From positions 4,257,250 through 4,321,249 of the forward strand of contig JAJEKV010000083.1 of NCBI GenBank assembly GCA_021234155.1: DNA of 64,000 bases, given 5' to 3'. Source of the DNA: Isoetes taiwanensis. Lineage: Eukaryota > Streptophyta > Lycopodiopsida > Isoetales > Isoetaceae. The notes beneath the pieces were generated by a model. It saw only the letters and a program-made list of their open reading frames with translations. It was not told the origin of the DNA and made no database searches. This document shows, piece by piece, positions 55,791 to 64,000 of the stretch (positions are counted from its first letter, which is position 1; every line of letters starts with the position of its first letter). The translations under genes and the position numbers were made by a program.

Positions 55791-56462
55791 TCATTTCTGG
55801 CAGATCTGCTGCAGATCTTCGGATAGCATATCCTTTCTACCCTCAATTCGGCTGATGACCTTCAATGCATCCCTCCTTTTTTCTTCCAGTGCTTCTACTT
55901 CATTCAATAGGTTAGTTTTCTCCTCCAACCCATGCTTAAGTAACTGCTTTATTGTGTCAACATCTGATCTAGAATAACCCATGGCTCTAATATTACAACG
56001 CAATACGATGACCTGTTTGATAGTTGAGGATTTACCTGTTGTAGGGTCATCTGTAACGTCTGAAATGAGGGTTTTGGCAAGATCTTTGGTGGTCCTAGCC
56101 ACGTCCATCCAATCAACAAGCCGTCCCTTCAAGTGAAGAGCAAATGCTCTGGCAAAATAGGTAGAAATATAATGGTTTGTAACCTGTTTCTTGCCATAAA
56201 CCAATTCATAATATTTAAAAAAATCATCTTTCCATGCGTTCTGGATTCTCCCTTCCTTGAATCCTCGTCTGTTTTTTGGAGCTTCACCCCATACCTCTTT
56301 CATAACCATCTCTAGGTTGGGTATGTGGGCCTCTGCATGTTTATCACGGAGGTCTTTGGCTTGGATCACCTCAGAACCCAAACGTAAACTTCTTGGAGGT
56401 AAAATTCCACTGCCGGAAGCACTGGCTTCTTGCTTGGGCTGTGGTGATGAGCAAGCACTCAT
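55791..56462 (-). CDS. Element 2 minus-strand gene, first exon
   Basis: A 223-codon open frame from ATG at 56462, MSACSSPQPKQEASASGSGI, to a stop at 55791. After a Ser/Pro-rich start there is a mostly helical region: IQAKDLRDKHAEAHIPNLEM, KEVWGEAPKNRRGFKEGRIQ, YISTYFARAFALHLKGRLVD. A likely coiled coil ends it (LLKHGLEEKTNLLNEVEALE, EEKRRDALKVISRIEG). Starts about 255 bp inside the right terminus of Element 2 and is transcribed inwards, as a transposon gene would be. Whether it splices to 54365 before its stop, or is a separate gene, is not settled. No domain recognised. Confidence 0.6.
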   Translation of the reverse strand: MSACSSPQPKQEASASGSGILPPRSLRLGSEVIQAKDLRDKHAEAHIPNLEMVMKEVWGEAPKNRRGFKEGRIQNAWKDDFFKYYELVYGKKQVTNHYISTYFARAFALHLKGRLVDWMDVARTTKDLAKTLISDVTDDPTTGKSSTIKQVIVLRCNIRAMGYSRSDVDTIKQLLKHGLEEKTNLLNEVEALEEKRRDALKVISRIEGRKDMLSEDLQQICQK

Positions 56463-56716
56463 CTGGGGGCGTTATGGGGCCATAGCTAGATGAAGAATTC
56501 GTGATCGGAATTCAAGCAGAGAAGGCAGGGGCGGGATAGTGAACGAGAGGCAAACCAAGAAAGAATTTGGAAAAGAATTTCAAAATCCGATAATTGCGGG
56601 TTCAGAGTAGTGGATAGCCATTAATCATGGCAGTTACTAGCGGGTCATGATGACAGTTATTCCAAAAATGTGCATTCGGTACATATGTATTTGTACAAAA
56701 AGGGCTACATTTATAG

Positions 56717-56738
56717 ACACCCTTTCATGCTTTTACCC
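56717..56738 (-). repeat. Element 2 right terminal inverted repeat
   Basis: ACACCCTTTCATGCTTTTAC followed by CC on the plus strand, the inverse of the left end. Confidence 0.85.
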
Positions 56739-56742
56739 CCCT

Positions 56743-56984
56743 ATAGTGTTTCTTGACTTGTTTTGCTTAGATTTGCACTTCATGTACCTAAATTAGAGAT
56801 CTATAGCCTTAGAACATATGTCTACCCGATCAAGAAGTCTTGGGCATGGAAACCTAGGCAGCCTTAGCTATAAAAAGGGGTCTCATTTGACATTTTTCTC
56901 TTCACCAAGTTTGCTCTCATCCTAGGCGATTTTTCAGCTCTTCGTCAATCTTTACCAACCATTTTTTGCTCTAATCTCTGTCCA
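56743..56984 (+). promoter_or_regulatory. Promoter/leader of the second gypsy element
   Basis: A TATA box, CTATAAAAAGG (56868-56878), lies 107 bp before the ATG at 56985. Downstream is a pyrimidine-rich leader with no other ATG. It may be the 3' part of an LTR whose upstream end was displaced by Element 2; no primer site is visible. Confidence 0.55.
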
Positions 56985-57955
56985 ATGGCGCCCACAAACT
57001 TTGTTGAATGGTACAACAGTGCCAACCACATTAGTGAGTTCCTGGCAGAGGAGGCCTTCCATGTCTTTGACCGTCTCTTTGATCTCCACGCAACCTTGAC
57101 TAGAACACCCTATTACACATACATTGTATGCCAGTATGACCAACAAGTCTTACCATGGGAAGTCAGCCTTCCCCCAAGGGGAGGCAGGTGGGTGTCCTTG
57201 GAGTCATTGAGTCAAGTCTTAGGTGGGGGATGTAGAGTCAATAGCCAGTCATGGGATAGAACAAAGAACATGCCTGACTACATGAGTTGTAAGGCTCACA
57301 GGCATCAGTATATCTCAGCACACGCAGCTCTATCCTAGTACATGCACTTCAAGGCCAGGTGGTGGAGCCTTCGATTCAGCCCTTGAACCTTGCACCCCTC
57401 AACACGAGGGTAGAACAGGACCAAATCTATGAGATTCAGTCCTCAGAGTACGTCTACCATGGCACTTCAGCAAGGGCACTTCAGATCAAAGAAGACTATG
57501 AACAGGAATGAGACAACGACCAGGACGAGGAGAGCAGGCTAGCATCAAGGATGGAGAGTCAGATAGCAAGGCATGATGAAGACATCAGGAAGGCCAATGA
57601 AGCACCTATCGGCATCACGGCCCTATCTCTGATAGTGCTCGAAGGGGAGGAGTCCATTCTCGCCAATGACATCCTCCATCTCCCATACTGCTTAGAAGAG
57701 GGGCTCAGTATCAACGAGATCATGAGACTAATTGCAGAAGGGTAGCAGAGAGAACTCAGCGACTATTCCTACCAAGAAGTCCCAAGAGAGATAATGGAGC
57801 AGCATTCTTACGCTGGGGAAACGATATCTGACATTGCGGCATATGAATACATAAGACAGTTCTACCACCAACAGCTGTTAGTCATTCTAAAGGAGGAGTT
57901 CCAAGAAATTCAAAGCAGCTTGTACAAACCAGAGAGAGACCCAAGCTCTAGCTGA
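56985..57955 (+). pseudogene. Second gypsy element: ORF upstream of gag
   Basis: The ATG at 56985 opens MAPTNFVEWYNSANHISEFL, YYTYIVCQYDQQVLPWEVSL and GRWVSLESLSQVLGGG, to a stop at 57338. It continues in other frames: DQIYEIQSSEYVYHG near 57420; SRMESQIARHDEDIRKANEA, EESILANDILHLPYCLEEGL (57551-57745); then a segment rich in Tyr/Gln to 57955. It corresponds in position, start context and one motif to the upstream ORFs of the minus-strand gypsy element (24551, 25244). Function unknown; clearly broken. Confidence 0.55.
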
Positions 57956-58769
57956 CCCGTTCGAGCCTGAAGCATGCGAGAGGGGTCCAGCAGCATCAAC
58001 TTAGATAGTGCAACCACCATGTGGAGGGACCATGAAGATCTCCTAGGAATAGACATCTACGGTGGAGCAGCTCAAAAGGAAGGGCACAGGGTCGCAGTCT
58101 GCAGGACCCCAAAGGGGGAAGGCTCTTTGATACTATCTCCCAATTCTAAGCCAGGGCCAAATGATAGTATTCCACATGGATTTCAGCCCATGAGGAGGTC
58201 GTAGCACTTTTGATTGCACTTACAAGGGTTCGGCCAGCATGCCAAAATGAGGGAGAACACGGATCATGTCATCCTCTTCAGAGGATCCGTGGTCCTCTAC
58301 AGCCTCGACTTTGCCATGGGTCATCTAAGGAATGCGCCGATGACTGTAGCAACGGCTATAACAAGCGCTCCCACCACCTCAAATAGCTAAAGATCTAGAA
58401 GTGGGATCATCCCGAAACATTCTGCGGAACGTCGGCAAGGGTCTTCAACTCAAGAATGTGAAGAATCACGGCCTTCGAAATATCATACCAATAAATTAAG
58501 CCTACGAAGGGCTCTCGACGATAAAACCTCTACTCATCCCTCTGTATTAATATATGTACCAAGATGTTTTTTTTTTTTGAAATTTCATGTACTCTTATCC
58601 ATTTCACTATAGCGTTCAAGCTTCCAATTGTATGTTGATGTATCAACTATTATAACCCATTGTTAACTTATAAGTTGAGTTTCAACTTAATTTCTTTTAT
58701 GGCTAACAAGAATTAACGTATAAATGACATTATGATGTATAACTTTGAAACAACCATGATGACTAATAC
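57956..58769 (+). other. Interval between the upstream ORF and gag of the second gypsy element
   Basis: Short coding-like pieces (for instance TDHVILFRGSVVLYSLDFAM near 58260) end near 58400. The rest, from 58500, is AT-rich without a frame. Confidence 0.45.
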
Positions 58770-59930
58770 TTGCAGCCAGGAATACCGGCTCAGGGTTCCA
58801 AGATCAGGGAAGACAGCATCAGTGGCCAACCTAGGAACTTGTCCGGCCGAGATCAGGACGAAGAACAAGAGATGGCAGTTGAAGCAATGAACTCAAGTCT
58901 AATCCAGATGAGGAACCAGATGCAACAACTGTTACAGTGGGCTACGCCTTTGATGCATGCTCAGGAGTATGAACTAATGCCGCCTCCACCACCGAGAGGA
59001 CCAGATGAAGCTCCTCAACCAGAGAGGGAAGAAGTCCATGTACCTGATAAGAACAAAAAGAGGAAAAGAAGAAGTAGGAGGAGCCCATCTCCTTCTAGCC
59101 CCAGCCGCTCAGACACTACAGGAAGCGGATCTCGAAGTAGTTCTGAAAGTGAGTCAGAGACCTCACAAGGCAGGGACAGGAACCGTAGAACAGAGGACTA
59201 TCAGAAGAAGATGGATAGTCGTGCAATGAGCAACGTATGGAAAATCCGGCAGTTGGGTTATGCCAAGTCAAACAAATTAAGAATGAATAATTGCAGATTT
59301 AAAACCTTCAGTAAGGCTTTCCACAAGCACTATGTCCCAAGGTCGCACATCAACAGGTAGATTCAACAGTTCTACAGGTTGGACCAAGGAGATCTATCAG
59401 TGGCCAAATATACAGAGGAATTTATGAGGCTAAGTCTAAATGTCTCAAGGATCACTGAAAGGCAGGCAGTGGACAGTTATATTGAGGGCCTGAACAGTAA
59501 CATTAAGAGATTGGTACGTGCCATCAGTCTGAAAATAGTTGGGGAGGCCGAAGATAAGGCACTAAGCTTAGAGGAAGCACTGACAACCCTAGGAAGAAAC
59601 ATCTAGCGTACAAGGGGAAAGCAACAGGGCCTTATAGCCAAGGCAGGCATCCTCTACACCAGTGGGGCACCAGTATCAGGGGAAGACGGATAGAAAAAGA
59701 TCTCACGGAGAACAGAGGCCAAGGGGGGGAATCAGTGAAATTCAATTTGGATAGTATTCCGAAGGAAAAAAGAGAGAGGAATGTATAAAGAAGAAGTTGT
59801 ATTTCAGATACTTCCAGCCGGGCCACTGTCCATACGACTGCCCCTGGGTAAAAGCACGCTGTGGTGTTCCAATTCGGCTGCCCCCCTGTCCCCCCAAAAT
59901 GTGGCATTGCATCTGCCACTTTTGTGGTAT
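58770..59930 (+). pseudogene. Second gypsy element: gag
   Basis: Open frame 58770-59360: QPGIPAQGSKIREDS, a Gln/Met-rich helix (SSLIQMRNQMQQLLQWATPL), a Pro and Arg/Ser-rich linker, and the gag core CRFKTFSKAFHKHYVPRSHI, matching FRKFAKAFKSHYVPRAHK of the minus-strand gypsy. After one stop at 59358 it continues VAKYTEEFMRLSLNVSRITE and ISLKIVGEAEDKALSLEEAL. Knuckle remnants FRYFQPGHCPYDC with a shift are at about 59810-59840. No pol follows, so the element is truncated near 59930. It would have formed the particle shell. Confidence 0.85.
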
Positions 59931-60090
59931 GAAAGTATAATTATGGCACCGCTCAACTGACGTTATTTAAGAATGGAGTCCCAATTTGTGAGGGAAATTC
60001 TAATTTCAAAAACTAAAATTGAAATTCCTATTCTTTGGCTCCTTCCTGTTCTTTGCATACCGTCCTGTTCTTTGGCTCCCTCCCTGCTGC

Positions 60091-60248
60091 TGTAACGTTC
60101 CTAACCGACATGCCCTTAACCAACTGGGCAAAACCGTCTAGACATTTATGAGTAGTCGCTTCTACCCATTTATGCCGGTATCTCGGGAACGCCCCACAGG
60201 CACATTCAAGGTTCAAATACTCGAGCGGTCTACCATGGGCCCGTTACA
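60091..60248 (-). repeat. Solo TRIM LTR
   Basis: A 158-bp single copy of the LTR found at 7511 and 7808, with TGTAACG/CGTTACA termini. A perfect 5-bp duplication, gctgc, lies at 60086-60090 and 60249-60253. The internal part is missing, as after recombination between the two LTRs. Orientation is given by similarity to the complete element (minus). Confidence 0.93.
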
Positions 60249-60274
60249 GCTGCAAGCTCCAATCCATTGTGGAT

Positions 60275-60418
60275 ATGGATGTCAATGAGGTAATCTGTCC
60301 ACAAACCGGCATTTCAGACAGGAGAAAACGAAGAACCAAGAAAGAAGAAACGTTGAAGAAAAGACGCCAGAGGAAAAGAAGAAGAGAAGAAAAATTGGAG
60401 CTTGCAGAATTGGCATAA
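60275..60418 (+). CDS. Short highly basic ORF
   Basis: 47 codons from ATG: MDVNEVICPQTGISDRRKRR followed by TKKEETLKKRRQRKRRREEK. Dense Lys/Arg/Glu suggests a nuclear, nucleic-acid-binding or helical segment. A possible exon end (CACAG|GTTAGT) lies at about 60510 in another frame. Reported as a candidate only; the region is otherwise gene-free. Confidence 0.2.
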   Translation: MDVNEVICPQTGISDRRKRRTKKEETLKKRRQRKRRREEKLELAELA

Positions 60419-60499
60419 GGATCCGGTTCATCAAGAAGTGCAAGCAATAAACGCCGTATTAGAGAAATGTAAGAGAAGAACATGATGCCCACTATCTGG

Positions 60500-61600
60500 A
60501 GGAATCACAGGTTAGTTTATTTCTGTTATTCATGTTTTCTTAGTTATGGTGCTTAGTGTGGTGGTGCATGTGGTGGTTATTGTGTTGTACAGTGATTGTG
60601 GTGTACTGTATGCAGCATGTGAATTGTGTGTAGTTGACTCTAGTTTGAAATGCAATATTTAATGTTTGGAATATTAGAACATGACAGAATTGAGTATTCC
60701 TTTACTGGTTGTGTGTACAGTCTAAAAATATTTGAGAATGACAATTAACTAACTGATCCTAAGAAGTACAAATTTTTGTTGAATAAAGACAAATTTTTGT
60801 CAGATTCAAGCACAGCTTTGTTGGAAAGTATAATATATTAAAAAAATGAGCATATCTTACAAAATCTAGCTTTACAAAATTTGGCTTTCCATTGAAAGCT
60901 CTGTACCCGAGAACTAAATTTACATGCATTTCCTAAGCAGCATGAAATCTTTGGTATGGTAGCTCGACTTATGCGCATCCAAAATTACTTGTTTTTACGC
61001 ACTAAAGCATCTAAGCTTTTCTGCAGATCATCCCGAATTTAACGGGATCGGGTTTGCGGTGCTTCACGCATCCCCGGTGGTAAGAACATAACCCGTGCCC
61101 CGGTAATTCCTAACATTCTTGACTCACTGCTCAAATGACGGATAACAAATATCTTTGTTTGCCTTTGCGGCGACATGTAACATAAGGTCATGGACCTTGT
61201 CTAAAAGCTCACTTCCTGTCAATCCGACCCCAAACATAGCCATTGAAGGCCCGGCATCCGGTCTGTTTGTATGGGTTTAGGGTGGATTCGATTCAACAAG
61301 AAGGTGGATTTAGGCATATCCACCTTCGAGATTGATCCATGAGCCCTATTTAACATATGCGAAGGCCCTTCACTCACGGGGTAGGTCGTAGTGATCTCTC
61401 GAACATCCCTACAATTGCGAAATGAACTTGTTCATTTGAGAATGAAACATAAAAATCGGGCCTTAAAGAAAGGATTTAGGACCGGATCCTTTTCTAATGA
61501 TTAGAAAGAGGAATGTAATTATTATCGGGGTAATGCAATTTCAGAAATGTTATGAGGAAAGGGCTAAGCATTTTTATGTCGGGGCGAAATAGGATAAAAG
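60500..61600. other. No recognisable gene
   Basis: AT-rich DNA without long frames, inverted termini or known RNA genes. GTGGTG-type triplets become frequent near 60550-60600 and again from 61600. Confidence 0.45.
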
Positions 61601-61605
61601 TGATG

Positions 61606-62395
61606 TGATGTGATGTGTGGTGTGGTGTGGTGATGGTGTGGTGTGGTGTGGTGTCATGTGGGTTATGTCTATGGTGTCATGTGGGTGTGTGCATGTTAAT
61701 GTATGCTATGTGTGGATTCAATTTTATTTATTCTCCCCCCTCACCCCACCACACCCCATCATCTATCCCACCACCATAGACTACCACCACATCTTTGCGA
61801 CCACCACATTACCATCACATGCACCACATTGTCCATTACCACCACACTCCACCATATATCACACCACACCCCTCCACCACACTCTACCATATCCCACACC
61901 ACACCCCTCCACCATACTCCACCACCACCACCACACTCCACCACCACCACACTCAACCATGTACCACACCACATCCCTCCACCACCTCCACCACCACCAC
62001 CACACTCCATCACACCACATCACACCACACCACAATCCACAACACCACACTACACCACCACCACCACCCCCCCCACCACCTCCACCACCACCACACTCCA
62101 CCACACCACACCACACACCACCACCACCACCACACCCCACCCCACCACCACACTCCACCACACCACATCATACCACCACACACCACTACACACACACCAC
62201 CACCACCACCACCCCCACCACCACCACACACCACTCCCACCACCACCACCACCACCACCCCCCACCACCCCCCACCACCACCACACACCACTCCACCACC
62301 CCCACCACCCCCCCACCACCACCCACCACCACCACTCCACCACACTCCACCACCACCACACTCCACCACACGCCACCACCACCACTCAATTGTAT
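61606..62395. repeat. GTG/CCA low-complexity tract
   Basis: The left part (61606-61700) is GTGGTGTG-rich; the right part (61735-62395) is made of CCACCA/CACACCAC units with C runs. The two parts are complementary in composition, so the tract can fold back or cross-pair. On the minus strand the right part has many GG(G) runs. All long frames here (up to 281 codons) are artefacts. Confidence 0.92.
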
Positions 62396-62430
62396 GCCTT
62401 CAATTGAGTCTTTCCAGCATCAATTAAATA

Positions 62431-64000
62431 CTAGTAATAGTGCCCAGCGTTGCTGGGATTAGTTGGGGACCTATAAAGTTATAAGCGAACAATGAGAAGA
62501 TTGTGTAGTATAACTCTACGGAGTTCAAAAATTGCCTTTTTGTCTTAGAATTTTTTATTTGTTATTTTATTTTATTTTTATTTTTATCTTTTATTTTTTA
62601 TGTTTCGGGCGTTAGGGGGGTCTTGGCATTTATAACAAAAGGCATATAAATTTTTGTCTCCAAAATGGAAATTCTATGTTGTTTCCATGCACAACCATAC
62701 TACATGGATCTTCCTAAAAATGCCATAATTGAATTTGTGTAGCCCTTTCACCTTCAAAATAATCATGGAATTCGTGTGGTTCAAAATTTCCTTTCCCAAA
62801 ACTATAGATTCCTATATTTCCTCATGCATTATTCTAAATGTCTTATTGGGCTCATTTCTTTTTGTAACCTTCGTATGATCCATTAGTAGCTTGGGATAAA
62901 TGTTGTCTTGTTGGGCTCATTTCTTTTTGTAACATTCTTGTGATCCTTTAGTAGCTTGGGATAAACTGTAAATCAATTGGCAGTTGGTAGTTATCGAACA
63001 TGAAGCAATATTTGTGCTCATCTGCCTTACGCCATGCGTCACCGTTTTCTCCTTTCCTTAAAGAATTTGTTGCCATTTTTTATATTATGCATTGTATGTA
63101 AAGGTGAGCATTTAGACCTTTGAAAGCAGCAATCCCAATAGACATCCATATTGCGAATGAAAATGCCAGCTACAATGGTTGCAAATTTATTGTCTACCAT
63201 GTTCAAAGCTCTCTGCCAATAACACATAATGTCTCAAACACCTTTGCCACGACTATACCAAAACCTATTGCTATACCAATATCTGCTTGTTTGAGATATG
63301 CTTTGCAAGTTGTGAGTCGAGCGTACAATGTATGAGCCATCAAAATATTTTTACATGTTCTTGCAAGAACTCCAATTGCTTCAGACTTGCCTCAAATAGA
63401 ATCATGACACAGTTTTGGAAGAGATTTGACTTTTTTCCTATTTATGCTCAACACATTACAATGGATGGTACAGAAACATCACTATAACACTAAAACTGAT
63501 AAAGTCGTTGGCAAAGCAACTAATATCTCATATTGCACGTGCATAATCAAACAACTCAACAAAATGGCTGCATGAGATGATGCGCCCAAATCATCAATTC
63601 CATAGCATTCCTGCAAATAAAGAAAAGTATGAGAGTGAAGAATAGGAGGTAAATTGACAGAAGAATACAGAACCAATGTTGTTTGCAGGATATTATCATT
63701 GAACTGCCAGAGGAAAATCTTACCAGATAAACAGCTATTGCAGCAAAATTTAATGGCTGGCAGGGATGTGCATCTGTACATGTTCTTGCTCCAATTGCTT
63801 GAGACTTGCCTCAATAGAATCATAACATGGTTCTTCTGAAAGAGATTTGACTTCTTTCCTATTTATGCTCAGGGGCCGCTCAATCTCAATTGGACATGTT
63901 GTGTGTGTAAATATCTTTGTTTTATGTGCTTTCCTGTGAACAGGTACTACTGAAGATCAACGCATCACAATAGATGATACAAAATCACTATGACACTAAG
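62431..64000 (-). mobile_element. Helitron 3' part, running off the window
   Basis: On the minus strand the terminus reads CCCAGC-AAC-GCTGGG, CACTATTACTAG, then T: the same hairpin and tail as the Helitron at 45659-49035. It lies on the opposite strand, with its 3' end at 62431. The matching 5' end is not in the window. The tract contains two diverged direct repeats (about 63345-63500 and 63775-63999, both with GAGATTTGACTT(C/T)TTTCCTATTTATGCTCA). No ORF longer than 113 codons, so no helicase is seen in the visible part. Confidence 0.75.

Larger units (their letters stand above)
44066..56738. mobile_element. Element 2: large two-gene DNA transposon
   Basis: Terminal inverted repeats: left GGGTAAAAGCATGAAAGGGT plus GT at 44066-44087, right the exact complement at 56717-56738. 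Both are flanked by ccct (44062-44065 and 56739-56742), a 4-bp target duplication. The 12.7-kb interior (3.4 kb of it a Helitron) holds a plus-strand transposase-like gene and a convergent minus-strand multi-exon gene. TGTACAT repeats cluster about 1-2 kb from each end and near 51 kb. No reverse transcriptase inside. The short C-rich flanks leave one or two bases of uncertainty in the border. Confidence 0.82.

Noticed and set aside
59845-59860. Third copy of the Element 2 terminus (GGGTAAAAGCA)
   Set aside because: Only about 11 bases match and they lie inside the gag zinc-knuckle region; coincidental.
61617-62462. 281- and 234-codon Pro/His/Thr-rich ORFs and Trp/Val/Gly-rich ORFs on the other strand
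   Set aside because: Simple-sequence artefacts of the CCA/GTG tract; every frame is open and composition is non-protein-like.

Overview
The window is nuclear DNA from a land plant with a large, repeat-dominated genome. The evidence is GT-AG introns, Ty1/copia and Ty3/gypsy elements primed by initiator-Met tRNA, a TRIM, Helitrons and a hAT-type miniature element. I saw no intact host housekeeping gene. The two transposase families here remind me of sequences from ferns, lycophytes, mosses and invertebrates more than from crop angiosperms, so a seed-free plant or gymnosperm is my guess; that is inference from memory.

Layout. 1-10.7 kb: gene-poor DNA with a foldback MITE (1062-1462), a hAT-type non-autonomous element with a perfect 8-bp target duplication (4527-5196), a TRIM with a perfect 5-bp target duplication (7511-7965), tandem repeats and a (CA)66 tract. 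10.7-40.6 kb: one Ty3/gypsy chromovirus on the minus strand (10732-40623) with LTRs of about 1.65 kb. It has been split twice, by a 5.0-kb Ty1/copia element in the end of pol (12989-17994, target duplication gaatc) and by an 11.5-kb DNA transposon in its 5' LTR (27742-39210, 'Element 1'). 40.6-44.1 kb: pyrimidine-rich sequence, an acidic ORF, a broken histone H3-like gene and a 187-bp tandem repeat with palindromic cores. 44.1-56.7 kb: a second large DNA transposon (44066-56738, 'Element 2'), itself carrying a 3.4-kb Helitron. 56.7-59.9 kb: the 5' part of another gypsy element, plus strand. 60-64 kb: a solo TRIM LTR, a GTG/CCA low-complexity tract and the 3' end of a second Helitron that leaves the window.

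How the parts work together. Element 1 carries a minus-strand transposase-like gene (HTH, cysteine motif, GHTHDDID motif) and plus-strand cargo: a spliced gene with a ParB-like segment and a nuclear localisation signal, then a DNA-methyltransferase-like reading frame. Its introns and flanks are packed with AAATGGCGC palindromes. Element 2 carries a plus-strand transposase-like gene facing a minus-strand multi-exon gene with an FCP1/NIF-type phosphatase-like domain, with TGTACAT repeats clustered toward both ends. These two cargo-bearing elements are the most unusual content.

Almost every coding region has stops or single-base frameshifts. Comparing the two gypsy LTRs shows many small indels, so some breaks may be assembly errors rather than decay. 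All family assignments are by eye; no database search was run.
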